From Thermococcus pacificus (GTDB taxonomy: Archaea; Methanobacteriota_B; Thermococci; Thermococcales; Thermococcaceae), in contig NZ_CP015102.1 in assembly GCF_002214485.1 (NCBI RefSeq), positions 1,302,001 through 1,366,000 on the forward strand: a stretch of DNA of 64,000 nucleotides, written 5' to 3'. Positions 55,315-63,970 of the stretch are shown one piece after another (position 1 is the stretch's first letter; each line of letters opens with the position of its first letter). The notes beneath the pieces were generated by a model, which was not told the origin of the DNA, made no database searches, and saw only the letters and a list, made by a program, of their open reading frames with translations. The translations under genes and the position numbers were made by a program.

Positions 55315-57999
55315 ATGTCAATATTCGAAGTCCTCAAGCCGCTGAAGACCGAGATAGCTAAAGTCCACGTCTTCCCGCCGAGTGAGGGTGAGTTTGGAGA
55401 GTTCGGGTTCAACAACCCCGAGATAAACGCCCTTCTGGAGGAACTCGGCTTCACCCTCTACAGGCACCAGGTTGAAGCCCTCGAAAAGCTCTATTCTGGC
55501 AAAAACATCGTCGTGACGACCCCCACGGCGAGCGGGAAGAGCGAGATTTTTAGGCTGGCCATCTTCGACTCCTACCTCTCGGACCCGGGGAGGACTTACC
55601 TCCTCGTTTACCCCACAAGGGCCCTCATAAACAACCAGTTCGAGAAGTTCTCCCTTCAAAACCTAGTCTTCTACCGCATAACGGGAAAGAGCGTGAGCGC
55701 GAGGATTCTGACGGGAGACGTCCCCTGGAGCGAGAGGAGGGAGCTAATCCGCGAGAAGCCGAGGGTTGTCTTCACGACTCCCGACATGCTCCACTACAAC
55801 GTCCTGCGTCGCTGGAGGGACTACGAGTGGCTTTTGAGGAACCTGCGTTATCTGGTTGTTGACGAGCTCCACGTTTACCGCGGTGTCTTCGGGAGCAACG
55901 CGGCGTGGCTTTTCAAACGCTTACTCTTCAGGCTAAAGCGCCTCGGAGTTAAACCCCAGATAATAGCCCTCTCCGCAACGCTGAGGAACCCGGAGGAGTT
56001 CGCGGAAAAGCTGTTCAGGGCAAGGTTCGAGGCGGTAACTGAGGCAACTAACCCCTTCCCGAGGAGGTATCTGGTGCTCTTCGAGCCGAGGAACCTCGAG
56101 GAGAGGCAGCTTTTGAAGGCCCTAGTCGAGAGGCTCGCCGAGAAAGGCATCAAGACCCTCGTCTTCTTCGACAGCAGGAAGGGGACCGAAAAGCTAATGC
56201 GCTTCCTCCTCAACTCGCCGGCCTTTTCAAGGACGAGCACCTATAAAGGAACGCTCCCAAAGAACATCCGCTGGGAGATAGAGAGGGACTTCAAGGACGG
56301 CAAACTCCTGGTTCTGCTCACCACCAACGCCCTTGAGCTGGGAATAGACATAGGCGACCTCGACGCGGTGATAAACTACGGCATCCCGCCGGATGGCCTC
56401 TTCTCCCTCATCCAGCGCTTCGGAAGGGCAGGGAGAAAGGCCGACCGCGAAGCCCTCAACGGCATCGTCCTGAGGAAGAACGGCCTCGACTACTACTACC
56501 GCGAGCACTTTGACGAACTTGTCGAGAGGCTTGAGAAGGGCATCATCGAGTATATGCCTGTGAAGACAGACAACGAGCGCATAGCGGAAAAGCACCTCCA
56601 CTACCTGCTCACCGAGCTCGGAATCCTCGACTGGGACGAGCTGGACGAGTTTGAGAGGAAAATTGCCGAAAGGCTCGTCATCGAGCGCAAAGCAGACTTA
56701 AAGAAGAACCCTCTGACCGGGAAGCTGGAGCTCCGCCTCAGGAGGCCGGCCTTTAACTACTCCTCGCTGAGGACGGCCAGCGACGAGAGCTTCTTCCTGG
56801 TGAAGGACGAGCCGTGGATAAGGGGCAAGCTAATGGAAAAGGCATCAACGCGCGATCTCCTCAACTTCATCAACTGGCTCAAGATGAAGGGCTACGTCAT
56901 AGAAGAGGTCGACACGGACGAGTACCACCGCTCGCTCCTGCCGGGAATGGCCTACTTCTCCAGAGGAGAACTCTACATGGCGATGGACAGGCTGAGCATA
57001 GGCAACTTCCACTTCGTCTTCGCGGGGCAGTTAAACCGCCTCTGGGACGTCGAGACCTTCGCCAGCAAGCGCGAGGACGTTGAAATCCTCGAGATTAAGG
57101 AGGAGAAGTCCTACAGGGGAGTAACGATAGGCCTCGGGAAGCTCCGCGTCCGGCACGTCTATACTGGCTACGCCGTTAAAGGCCTCGATACCGGCAACTA
57201 CGTGGCTGAACTGGTGAAGCTGAAGGAGAGGGGAATTCTAAAGGGTGAAATCTTCTCTCCGGCGAGCGGGGAGAAGGTGGAAGCCGAGGAGGACTTCTCG
57301 ATACTCAACTGGGAGAAGTTTGCGAAGGTCGAGTTTGAGGAACCGCACGTGAGGGAGTTCGAGACCGAGGGAGTTTGGCTCGTCTTCCCCGAGTGGATAA
57401 GGGACGTCCCGGCCGAGGAGTTCCGGGAGTTCCTTGGGAAGGCGGCTGAGAAAGGATTTGAAGACATCGCGTTCCATCTCTACGAGACCCTCGACAGGAG
57501 GAAGCTCTTCCCTCTCTACCTCGGGAGCACGAGCTTCATCATAAGGAAGATGATAGGCGATGCCCTCCAGAAGGCGGGCATAAACGACGAGGAGCTGGCC
57601 TTCGCGATAAAGAAGATGGTGGACAGCAAGGACGGGATTGGCTCCGCGCTCCACGCGATAGAGCACAACCTCATCAAGATAGCGCCGATATTCACCTACG
57701 TTGATTCGAGAGAACTTGGTGGCTACAGCTACGCGAGCTTTCCGGGAGAGCCCTACGTTGGGATGCCAGTGGTCTTCATCTACGACGGCAACGAAGGGGG
57801 AGCAGGTCTGGCGGAAATCATCTACGGGAACATTGAGAAGCTCATGGAGAAGAGCCTCGAGCACCTGAAGGGCTGCTCCTGCAAAGACGGCTGTCCCGTC
57901 TGCGTCCTCTCGCCCAAGTGCGGCACCTTCAACGAGTTCCTCGACAAGTGGAGCGCCATAAGGGTCTGGGAGAGGATTTTTGAAGAAGACGGTAAGTGA
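55315..57999 (+). CDS. DEAD/DEAH-box helicase with C-terminal Cys domain (DUF1998, MrfA/Hrq1-like)
   Basis: 894 residues. Walker A is TPTASGKS (69-76), motif II DELH (183-186), motif III ALSATLRN, and motif VI QRFGRAGR. The C-terminal domain ends with five Cys at about 854-869 (CSCKDGCPVC then PKC), the MZB/DUF1998 signature of MrfA and Hrq1 helicases that act in DNA repair. DUF1998 also occurs in the DISARM and Dpd defence systems, but none of their partners is here. Start chosen at ATG 55315; the frame is open to 55186 but that part resembles intergenic sequence. Confidence 0.88.
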   Translation: MSIFEVLKPLKTEIAKVHVFPPSEGEFGEFGFNNPEINALLEELGFTLYRHQVEALEKLYSGKNIVVTTPTASGKSEIFRLAIFDSYLSDPGRTYLLVYPTRALINNQFEKFSLQNLVFYRITGKSVSARILTGDVPWSERRELIREKPRVVFTTPDMLHYNVLRRWRDYEWLLRNLRYLVVDELHVYRGVFGSNAAWLFKRLLFRLKRLGVKPQIIALSATLRNPEEFAEKLFRARFEAVTEATNPFPRRYLVLFEPRNLEERQLLKALVERLAEKGIKTLVFFDSRKGTEKLMRFLLNSPAFSRTSTYKGTLPKNIRWEIERDFKDGKLLVLLTTNALELGIDIGDLDAVINYGIPPDGLFSLIQRFGRAGRKADREALNGIVLRKNGLDYYYREHFDELVERLEKGIIEYMPVKTDNERIAEKHLHYLLTELGILDWDELDEFERKIAERLVIERKADLKKNPLTGKLELRLRRPAFNYSSLRTASDESFFLVKDEPWIRGKLMEKASTRDLLNFINWLKMKGYVIEEVDTDEYHRSLLPGMAYFSRGELYMAMDRLSIGNFHFVFAGQLNRLWDVETFASKREDVEILEIKEEKSYRGVTIGLGKLRVRHVYTGYAVKGLDTGNYVAELVKLKERGILKGEIFSPASGEKVEAEEDFSILNWEKFAKVEFEEPHVREFETEGVWLVFPEWIRDVPAEEFREFLGKAAEKGFEDIAFHLYETLDRRKLFPLYLGSTSFIIRKMIGDALQKAGINDEELAFAIKKMVDSKDGIGSALHAIEHNLIKIAPIFTYVDSRELGGYSYASFPGEPYVGMPVVFIYDGNEGGAGLAEIIYGNIEKLMEKSLEHLKGCSCKDGCPVCVLSPKCGTFNEFLDKWSAIRVWERIFEEDGK

Positions 58000-58003
58000 G
58001 GGC

Positions 58004-58043
58004 GATTTTTACACTCCATGTATTTACACGGTGTGTAAAAATC
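58004..58043. terminator. Inverted repeat between convergent genes
   Basis: GATTTTTACAC (58004-58014) and GTGTAAAAATC (58033-58043) are perfect arms around an 18-base spacer. The spacer contains another TTTACAC that can pair alternatively with GTGTAAA. It lies between the ends of the helicase and YigZ genes. T-rich on both strands, it suits a bidirectional terminator. Confidence 0.5.
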
Positions 58044-58659
58044 ACAGTGGCCTCATAAACAGCGGCCTCAACCTTGCCCTGCCCCTCGTTTTCTCGGTCA
58101 AAAGCTCCATCAGGGGTTCAGCTTCGCCCTTCCTCGTCTCGACCGTGAACTTCACCAGCTCTCCGTACTCCTCGTCTACCACCTTTCCACCGGCACTCTC
58201 AACGGTCTCCCTAACCGTGTGAAAGAGGTTGTAAGGAAAGGTCACCTCAAAGCGCTCCGTCTCATAAACCTCCACTATCCCGGCGTTCTCAATGGCCAGG
58301 CTTGCCGCGTCGCTGTACGCTTTAACCAGCCCGCCGTAGCCGAGCTTTATGCCTCCAAAGTAGCGCGTAACCACGACCACGACGTTGCTTAGGCCCTTGT
58401 TCTGGATGACCTTGAGGACGGGCTTTCCGGCGGAGCCCTTTGGTTCGCCGTCATCGTCGTAGCGAACCGCGAAGTTCTTCCCGTCGTTAATGAGGTAAGC
58501 CGAAACGTTGTGGGTCGCGTCGCTGTGGTGGGCCTTTATCTTTGCTATGAAGGCCTTGGCTTCATCTTCCGTGTTTGCAGGAGAGGCGTAGCCTATGAAG
58601 ACCGACTTCTTAACGATAAACTGGGCCGTTCCGGGGCCCTTCAGCGTCCTGTAACCCAC
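58042..58659 (-). CDS. YigZ/IMPACT family protein
   Basis: 205 residues. The N-terminal UPF0029 domain shows KKSVFIGYASPANTEDEAKAFI, HNVSAYLI, DDDGEPKGSAGKPVL and VTRYFGGIKLGYGGLVKAYSDAA. A ferredoxin-like C-terminal domain follows. The family links to translation control in eukaryotes; the archaeal role is unknown. Starts with GTG after GAGGTGAGAGAAGG. Confidence 0.88.
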   Translation of the reverse strand: MGYRTLKGPGTAQFIVKKSVFIGYASPANTEDEAKAFIAKIKAHHSDATHNVSAYLINDGKNFAVRYDDDGEPKGSAGKPVLKVIQNKGLSNVVVVVTRYFGGIKLGYGGLVKAYSDAASLAIENAGIVEVYETERFEVTFPYNLFHTVRETVESAGGKVVDEEYGELVKFTVETRKGEAEPLMELLTEKTRGRARLRPLFMRPL

Positions 58660-58671
58660 CCTTCTCTCACC

Positions 58672-59118
58672 TCATCCCCTCAGCGTCGCTATGAGCTTTC
58701 TCTCATCGAGGAGCATCGCTATGGCATCTCTCACGTCCTTTACAACGATATCGCTCGCGAGTAGTGCATCAACGGTCGCTCCTTCAGGCCCGATTACGCA
58801 GAAAGCCAACTCCGCCCCTTCGAGCATGGCCACGTCATTGTTGCCGTTGCCAAGTGCCGCGTATGGGGCGTAACCTTTTGCAATCTCTGCTTTCTCCACT
58901 CCATTCGATACCCTCTCGACCCTCACGGGCAGGCCCTTGAGTTCTTCTTCAAGAGTGCCAAAGGTGTCGGCACTGAGAACCACAACGGTGTACTTATCCG
59001 CGAGCCTCTCAAGGAGGTGCTTTACCTCCTCGTTTATCCTTCCTCTTTCTCCCAGCGTCCCATTGAGGTCGAAGAGAACAGCTTTGAAATCGACCTTCCC
59101 GTAGTTCGGTACCTCCAT
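58672..59118 (-). CDS. HAD-family phosphatase, soluble P-type ATPase-like
   Basis: 148 residues. Motif I is LFDLNGTLG, with Asn where most HADs have the second Asp, as in the small COG4087 group; motif II is VVLSAD, and motif IV ALGNGNNDVAMLEGA. There is no cap domain. The altered motif I is found in P-type-ATPase-like HADs, which use Asp-Lys-Thr, so catalysis is not certain. ATG 59118 follows GGTGGGAAC; the longer frame is not family-like. Confidence 0.75.
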   Translation of the reverse strand: MEVPNYGKVDFKAVLFDLNGTLGERGRINEEVKHLLERLADKYTVVVLSADTFGTLEEELKGLPVRVERVSNGVEKAEIAKGYAPYAALGNGNNDVAMLEGAELAFCVIGPEGATVDALLASDIVVKDVRDAIAMLLDERKLIATLRG

Positions 59119-59224
59119 GTTCCCACCGTAGGCACTGGGGTGCAAGGTTTTTAAGCTTTGAAGTCGACTTCGGTACATCCAAGAGATCAGAGTTAAACCA
59201 CTGACTACTTGGAGGTAGAAGGCC

Positions 59225-60039
59225 ATGAACCTGCTCCAGGAGCGCCTGAGGGATCCCGACGTGCTGATACGGCTAAACGCCTTCTTCCTAAGCTACTTCG
59301 GATGGGTGGCCTTCGGTGTTATCTACGGCGTCATCGGGAGATGGAGCGTCGACTTCACCCAGCAATTCCTTCGACTGCCCTTTACATCGAGGGACTTCGT
59401 CGTGGGGCTCGTGGAGTTCACCAAGGATACCCCACCCCTGTATGCGCTCTTCAACGCCGTTTACTACCTGGGTTTTGCGGGTTCCATAGCTCTCATTGTG
59501 GCCTACCTCCTCCTGTACCTTCGCGATCTGAACTCCTCAGACCAGCTCTTGGCCAGGTACCTCACTGCCTATGCCGTGGCCGGAGCGGTATACCTCGTGG
59601 TACACATCTACGCTCCCCATATAGTCTACAATCTTCCGGATACACTTCTGAGAACACCCTGCTAACGAGGCAGGAGTTTGTCCTGCCCTCGCTACACAAC
59701 ACATTCGCTACCATAAACATAATCACCCTCTGGAAATACCGCAAGAGGCTTGGAGGGAAGGCCCTCATACTCATCAACACGCTCATACCCTTCGCCACGG
59801 TCTTCCTTGGCCACCACTGGGTATACGACGTCCTCACTGGAATACTGCTCGGAGCGGCCGTCTCAAAGGCATCCTGGGGCTGGAGCATAAACATCTCCGA
59901 GAGGATATACCGGCTTGAGGTCTCATCCCTGCAGAGGGTCACAGTCTTCAACCTCCTCCTGGCCCTCATAGTGCTGGTCGTTGCGGCCAACCCGCAGAGG
60001 GCCCTGGAGGTCATCGGGGGCATGCTGGGAACCCCCTGA
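59225..60039 (+). pseudogene. PAP2-superfamily membrane phosphatase, frameshifted
   Basis: The first frame (59225-59665) encodes an N-terminus with several membrane helices and ends ...IVYNLPDTLLRTPC. The second frame continues the protein from about 59640 as TSENTLLTRQEFVLPSLHNTF, then GHHWVYDVLTGILLG and a final membrane helix. PSLH and HHWVYD are the PAP2 catalytic motifs. A single-base loss or two-base gain near 59636-59643 separates the halves. Joined, it would be an Aur1-like PAP2 enzyme of about 270 residues. It may be a true mutation or a sequencing error. Confidence 0.8.
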
Positions 60040-60079
60040 GAAAAACTTATAAACTCCCCACGGTTCTTTAACATCGGGT

Positions 60080-60156
60080 GCCGGGGTAGCCTAGCTCGGC
60101 AGGGCGGCGGACTCGTAATCCGCAGGTCCCGGGTTCAAATCCCGGTCCCGGCTCCA
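60080..60156 (+). tRNA. tRNA-Thr (CGT)
   Basis: Acceptor GCCGGGG/TCCCGGC with one G-T pair, anticodon stem GCGGA/TCCGC and loop CTCGTAA (anticodon CGT), T arm GGGTTCAAATCCC. T discriminator and encoded CCA. No intron. It follows the PAP2 gene by 40 bases. Confidence 0.94.
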
Positions 60157-60261
60157 CAATCCCCTCCGCGCGTCCGAGACCTCATTGCTATAGTGACCAT
60201 CCTGACCTCCCTCAATGTACATTTGGTTATGAAAGTATTTGAAATTATCACAATATCACAC

Positions 60262-60340
60262 CATATAACAGATTCTCCCCAATATTTGGAGATACAGTGT
60301 CGGTTTGTACATAGTCCAATGGGGACTCGCCGACAATCAA
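60262..60340 (+). ncRNA. Candidate small structured transcript after tRNA-Thr
   Basis: In the 240-bp A/T-rich gap between tRNA-Thr and the transporter gene, a TATA-like CATATAAC (60262-60269) is followed about 30 bases on by a nested hairpin. Outer arms are TGTCGG (60298-60303) and CCGACA (60330-60335), inner arms AGTCC and GGACT. The EamA promoter (GTTTATAAG, about 60367) comes after it. No reading frame explains the structure. Weak candidate. Confidence 0.25.
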
Positions 60341-60396
60341 GAGCCTTCCGCTTTCCTAGTAGCGAAGTTTATAAGCGTGCGGGCCAAGAAGATACC

Positions 60397-61239
60397 ATGC
60401 GCGGGGAATCCCTGGGAACACTCCTAGCACTCTTCGGCATGCTTCTGTATGGCTTTGAACCGGTGGTCATAAAGGCCAACCCATCAAACCCGGTGAGCTT
60501 CGCTGCATTCTCGGCCCTCTTCGCATCCCTCCTTCTCTGGATGGTGCTGGTTTTTGAGGGGAGTGGAAAGGAGCTTTGGGATAATCCTTCGGGGATAAAA
60601 ATGGCCTTCCTCGTTGGGCTTTTTGGGACTGCCCTGGCCTATCTAGCATACTCCTTCGGAGCTAGGATGAGCACGGCAATAAACGCCGCCCTTATAACGA
60701 GGAGCGAGGTTCTCTGGTCGTTCCTTCTGGCAGGGATTTTCCTGGGGGAGAAAATAACCAGGCGGCTAGTGGCTTACTCCTCTTTAATCCTTGCCGGGCT
60801 CGTCCTCGTCATCACACAGGGCCGTGCCGTGGAGCCGCATCTTGGGGACGTTCTCCTTCTCCTCGTTCCGCTGTTCTGGCAGGCCGGGCACGTGATAGCC
60901 AAACGTCTCCCCTATCGCCCCATCACAATAGCAACCCTCCGGAACACCTTTGGTTCCCTGTTGCTCCTCCCCCTAGCGCTCCTGACCGGGCTGGAGTTCT
61001 CTCCCCTCGTTGTCGCTGAGGGAGTGATAATAGCCCTCGGCCAGGTGGTCTGGTACGGCTCCATAAAGCGCATAAACCTGTCGAAGGCCACCGCGATAAT
61101 AACCCCCGCCCCAGCGGTCGCGATAGGCATAGGAATACTCACGGGGGAGACCCTGACGGCCTACCACCTCCTCGGCTTCGTCCTCATAAGCATCGGGACT
61201 CTGGGGGCGGTAAAGGTAGAAAGCGAGCTCAGAACTTGA
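60397..61239 (+). CDS. EamA/DMT-family transporter
   Basis: 280 residues with ten hydrophobic segments in two EamA repeats; the first starts at LGTLLALFGMLLYGFEPVVIKANP and the second at LGDVLLLLVPLFWQAGHVIAKRL. The substrate cannot be told. Start at ATG 60397, 22-30 bases after GTTTATAAG, so the message is almost leaderless. It ends overlapping the convergent GT2 gene by 11 bases. Confidence 0.85.
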   Translation: MRGESLGTLLALFGMLLYGFEPVVIKANPSNPVSFAAFSALFASLLLWMVLVFEGSGKELWDNPSGIKMAFLVGLFGTALAYLAYSFGARMSTAINAALITRSEVLWSFLLAGIFLGEKITRRLVAYSSLILAGLVLVITQGRAVEPHLGDVLLLLVPLFWQAGHVIAKRLPYRPITIATLRNTFGSLLLLPLALLTGLEFSPLVVAEGVIIALGQVVWYGSIKRINLSKATAIITPAPAVAIGIGILTGETLTAYHLLGFVLISIGTLGAVKVESELRT

Positions 61240-61897
61240 GGTACGTCTTTATAAAGCGGATGACGTCCCGGGGACCAAAACGCCCCTCCCTGGCCGGGTC
61301 ATATATCATGCTAACGGGCACCTCCTTTATCCTCGCGCCCATCTTCGCGGCCTTTAGCAGCATCTCGGTCTCGACCTCGTAGCGGTCGCTCTCTATCTCC
61401 GGCAGGAAGTCCCGTCTGTAAGCCCTGAAGCCGCTCTGGGTGTCGTAGATGTACGTTCTGAGCTTGAGGCGGATCAGTCTGGTTGTGATTATGTTGCTCA
61501 GCCGTCTGTGGAGGGGCCTCTTCCCGGCTTCCTCAACCTTCCGCGCCCCGATAACCATGTCCGCCTCTCCGTTGGCTATCGGCTCGACGAGTTTGATGAT
61601 GTCCTCGGGCTTGTGCTGACCATCGGCGTCCATGAAGACAACAACGTCTCCGCTAGAGCTTTTCACCCCCTCACGCATCGCACAGCCTTTGCCGCAGTTC
61701 TTTTCCAGCCCGATGACATTTATCCTGGGGTCCTTCTCCGCAAAGACCCTCGCTACCTCATAAGTCTTGTCCGAGGAGCCGTCGTCGACCACTATTACTT
61801 CATCGACAAAATCCGGGATCTTCTCCAACACCAGGGGAAGGCGTCTCTCCTCGTTGTAGGCGGGAATGATAACGCTGATCCTCTTCCCCTTTAGCAT
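61229..61897 (-). CDS. GT2 glycosyltransferase, dolichol-phosphate mannose synthase-like
   Basis: 222 residues. Begins RISVIIPAYNEERRL, with VVDDGSSDKT, FMDADGQHKPEDI as the metal-binding DxD, and SGFRAYRR. There is no membrane tail, so it is of the short soluble kind. It probably charges dolichyl phosphate with mannose or glucose, supplying membrane glycosyltransferases such as the one at 17.2 kb. The stop and start regions abut panB with no gap, so they form an operon. Confidence 0.85.
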   Translation of the reverse strand: MLKGKRISVIIPAYNEERRLPLVLEKIPDFVDEVIVVDDGSSDKTYEVARVFAEKDPRINVIGLEKNCGKGCAMREGVKSSSGDVVVFMDADGQHKPEDIIKLVEPIANGEADMVIGARKVEEAGKRPLHRRLSNIITTRLIRLKLRTYIYDTQSGFRAYRRDFLPEIESDRYEVETEMLLKAAKMGARIKEVPVSMIYDPAREGRFGPRDVIRFIKTYLKF

Positions 61898-62752
61898 TCA
61901 CTCATCCTCCAGCTTCTCGAGGGCTTTTTGGGCCTTTCTCCTGAAGTCATCCTTGTCCAGGAACTCCCAGTAGTGCTCCTTGGCCGGGAACTTCCCGGCT
62001 TTGACCTCCTCCCGGTAGTTCTCAAGCGCCAGCCGCATCATTCCGCCAATGTCAGCGTACTTCTTGACAAAGGGCGGAACGTCCTCATAGATTCCAAGGA
62101 GGTCGTGCCAGACGAGAACCTGGCCGTCGACCCAGGGGCCAGAGCCTATGCCTATGGTTGGAATTGAGATTTCCTCCGTTACGAGCTTCGCAACATCTGC
62201 CAGGGTGAACTCCAAAACAACGGCAAACGCTCCCGCCTTTTCGAGGGCCTTTGCATCGCGGAGGATTTCCTCAATCTCCTCCTCAATTTCACCCATGAGC
62301 CTGTAGCCGCCTAGGCGAAGGTAGCGTTGCGGTGTTAACCCCGTGTGACCCATTACTGGAATGCCCATCCTAACCAGCTTCTTGACAAGCTTCCTGTGGT
62401 CGTAGCCGCCCTCGATCTTGACCGCGTCCGCTCCGGCCTGGATGAGTCTCACCGCGTTCTTAACACCCTCCTCAACGCTCACTTCGTAGCTTCCGAAGGG
62501 CATGTCCGCCAGAACTAGGGCGCGCTTTACGGCCTTTGCGACAGCCCTCGTGTGGAAGACCATTTGCTCCATACTTACGTTGAGTGTATTCGGCTCGCCG
62601 TAGACCACCATGCCGAGTGAATCGCCGATGAAGATTATGTCCATCCCGGCTTTGTCAGCTATCAGCGCGGAGGGATAATCGTAAGCCGTTACCATCGCTA
62701 TCTTTTCTTTCCCCTTCATCTCGATTATGTGCCTCGGCGTTATCTCTCTCAT
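61898..62752 (-). CDS. panB: 3-methyl-2-oxobutanoate hydroxymethyltransferase
   Basis: 284 residues. [37 protein letters not shown], the HTRAVAK and [11 protein letters not shown] stretches, DAVKIEGG and GHTGLTPQ are the PanB motifs. It makes ketopantoate for coenzyme A. It starts at ATG 62752 after GGTGGTGAC. The divergent vapBC promoter lies 50 bases away. Confidence 0.95.
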   Translation of the reverse strand: MREITPRHIIEMKGKEKIAMVTAYDYPSALIADKAGMDIIFIGDSLGMVVYGEPNTLNVSMEQMVFHTRAVAKAVKRALVLADMPFGSYEVSVEEGVKNAVRLIQAGADAVKIEGGYDHRKLVKKLVRMGIPVMGHTGLTPQRYLRLGGYRLMGEIEEEIEEILRDAKALEKAGAFAVVLEFTLADVAKLVTEEISIPTIGIGSGPWVDGQVLVWHDLLGIYEDVPPFVKKYADIGGMMRLALENYREEVKAGKFPAKEHYWEFLDKDDFRRKAQKALEKLEDE

Positions 62753-62799
62753 GTCACCACCCACCCCATTTCGAGGCCTGTCTAATTAACCGTTTCGAT

Positions 62800-62828
62800 T
62801 GGTTTATATACCTATTTAGGTAATTACC
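62800..62828 (+). promoter_or_regulatory. vapBC promoter with overlapping palindromes
   Basis: The TATA element TTTATATACC is followed by ACCTATTTAGGT (62810-62821), a palindrome, and GGTAATTACC (62819-62828), a perfect palindrome sharing three bases with it. RHH antitoxins typically bind such tandem repeats, so autoregulation by the VapB-like protein is inferred. Confidence 0.6.
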
Positions 62829-62840
62829 AATGGTGGTATA

Positions 62841-63101
62841 ATGGGGAAGGTAAAGACCAGTGTTTATCTGGATGAGGAACTGTGGAAGGAGTTCAAAGAG
62901 CTGGCCCAGCGGGAGAAGAGCGAGGTCAGCAAGCTCCTTGAGGAGGCGCTGATGAACTACCTCATAAACGAAGTTTTGAAGGACGTAGACGACTCAGAGG
63001 TGCCCCTGTGGTTTGAGCCTCTGAAAGTCAAAGGAGAGAGCAGCGAGAAGCTCGTGAGGGAGATGAGAGATGACAGGGAGAAGCGTTTACTTGGACACTA
63101 G
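62841..63101 (+). CDS. vapB: VapB-like RHH antitoxin
   Basis: 86 residues. Ribbon-helix-helix N-terminus KVKTSVYLDEELWKEFKELAQREKSEVSKLLEEALMNYL read as two parts (strand, then two helices) and a flexible toxin-binding tail (WFEPLKVKGE, then [12 protein letters not shown]). It represses the operon and neutralises the toxin encoded next, with which it overlaps by 32 bases. GGTGGTATA precedes the ATG. Confidence 0.85.
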   Translation: MGKVKTSVYLDEELWKEFKELAQREKSEVSKLLEEALMNYLINEVLKDVDDSEVPLWFEPLKVKGESSEKLVREMRDDREKRLLGH

Positions 63102-63531
63102 TGCAATTCTGAAGAGATACTTGGACGAAGAGGGCAGCGACGTTGTAAAGGAGCTCTTCAGGGACGCCTACCGGGGGGAGGTGAGGCTGGCCTTCAGCTT
63201 CTGGAATATCGGAGAGGTGATTGGCGTACTCGATAAAAGGCTGAGGAGGGAACAGCTCAGCAAAGATGAGTTCGACTTTCTGAAAAAAGGCTTCCTAGCG
63301 GAGGTGAAGCGGTTCACGAGGCTGGGCGTCTTAGAGGTCGTTCCCGTTCACTCCCTAATCCTGGCAGACGCCTGGAAGCTAATTGAGAAATATCACATGT
63401 ATCAGGCCGATGCCCTGCAGATAGTCTCGGCAAAGTACGTGGAGGCGGGGAGCTTTTATACTGCCGACAAGAGGCTCCATCAGGTGGCAATCGAGGAAGG
63501 TCTAAACTCAATACTCCTTGGAGGTGGGTGA
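63070..63531 (+). CDS. vapC: VapC-like PIN-domain toxin
   Basis: 153 residues. The PIN acids are in [13 protein letters not shown] (first Asp), WNIGEV (Glu), YQADALQI (Asp) and FYTADKRL (Asp), all present, so an active RNase is expected. VapC toxins cut tRNA or rRNA. The gene overlaps vapB in another frame. It is followed within one base by archease, which may read through from the same promoter. Confidence 0.87.
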   Translation: MTGRSVYLDTSAILKRYLDEEGSDVVKELFRDAYRGEVRLAFSFWNIGEVIGVLDKRLRREQLSKDEFDFLKKGFLAEVKRFTRLGVLEVVPVHSLILADAWKLIEKYHMYQADALQIVSAKYVEAGSFYTADKRLHQVAIEEGLNSILLGGG

Positions 63532-63532
63532 A

Positions 63533-63961
63533 ATGAGAGAGTGGGAGCACTACGAGCACACGGCCGATATAGGCATCCGCGGATACGGCTCAACTCTTGA
63601 GGAAGCCTTTGAAGCGGTTGCTTTAGCGCTCTTCGATGTCATGGTGAACGTGAGAAAGGTGGAGCCTAGGGAATGCAGAGAGGTTGAGGTAGAGGGTGAG
63701 GATCTGATGGCACTCCTGTACAACTTCCTCGAGGAGCTTTTGGTGCTCCACGACATGGAGGGCCTCGTCTTTGGAGATGTAAAGGTTGAGATTGAAGAGA
63801 GTGGAGATGGCTACAAACTCAAGGCGAGAGCCTGCGGTGAGCCTCTCGACTACGAGAAGCATGAGCCGAAGGAGGAAGTAAAGGCGATAACCTACCACGA
63901 TATGGAGATAAAGCAGCTGCCAGATGGGAGATGGATGGCCCAGCTGGTTCCAGACCTATGA
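63533..63961 (+). CDS. Archease
   Basis: 142 residues. [33 protein letters not shown] has the metal-ligand His and Asp; [19 protein letters not shown] and [21 protein letters not shown] carry the other family motifs. Archease helps RtcB ligase or tRNA m5C methyltransferases act on their substrates. Start at ATG 63533 after GGAGGTGGGTGAA. Confidence 0.94.
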   Translation: MREWEHYEHTADIGIRGYGSTLEEAFEAVALALFDVMVNVRKVEPRECREVEVEGEDLMALLYNFLEELLVLHDMEGLVFGDVKVEIEESGDGYKLKARACGEPLDYEKHEPKEEVKAITYHDMEIKQLPDGRWMAQLVPDL

Positions 63962-63970
63962 GGTGGTCTC

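Noticed and set aside
55315-57999. DISARM or Dpd defence system based on the DUF1998-type helicase
   Set aside because: No methyltransferase, DrmB/C-like or nuclease partner genes surround it; the MrfA/Hrq1-like repair helicase reading fits better.
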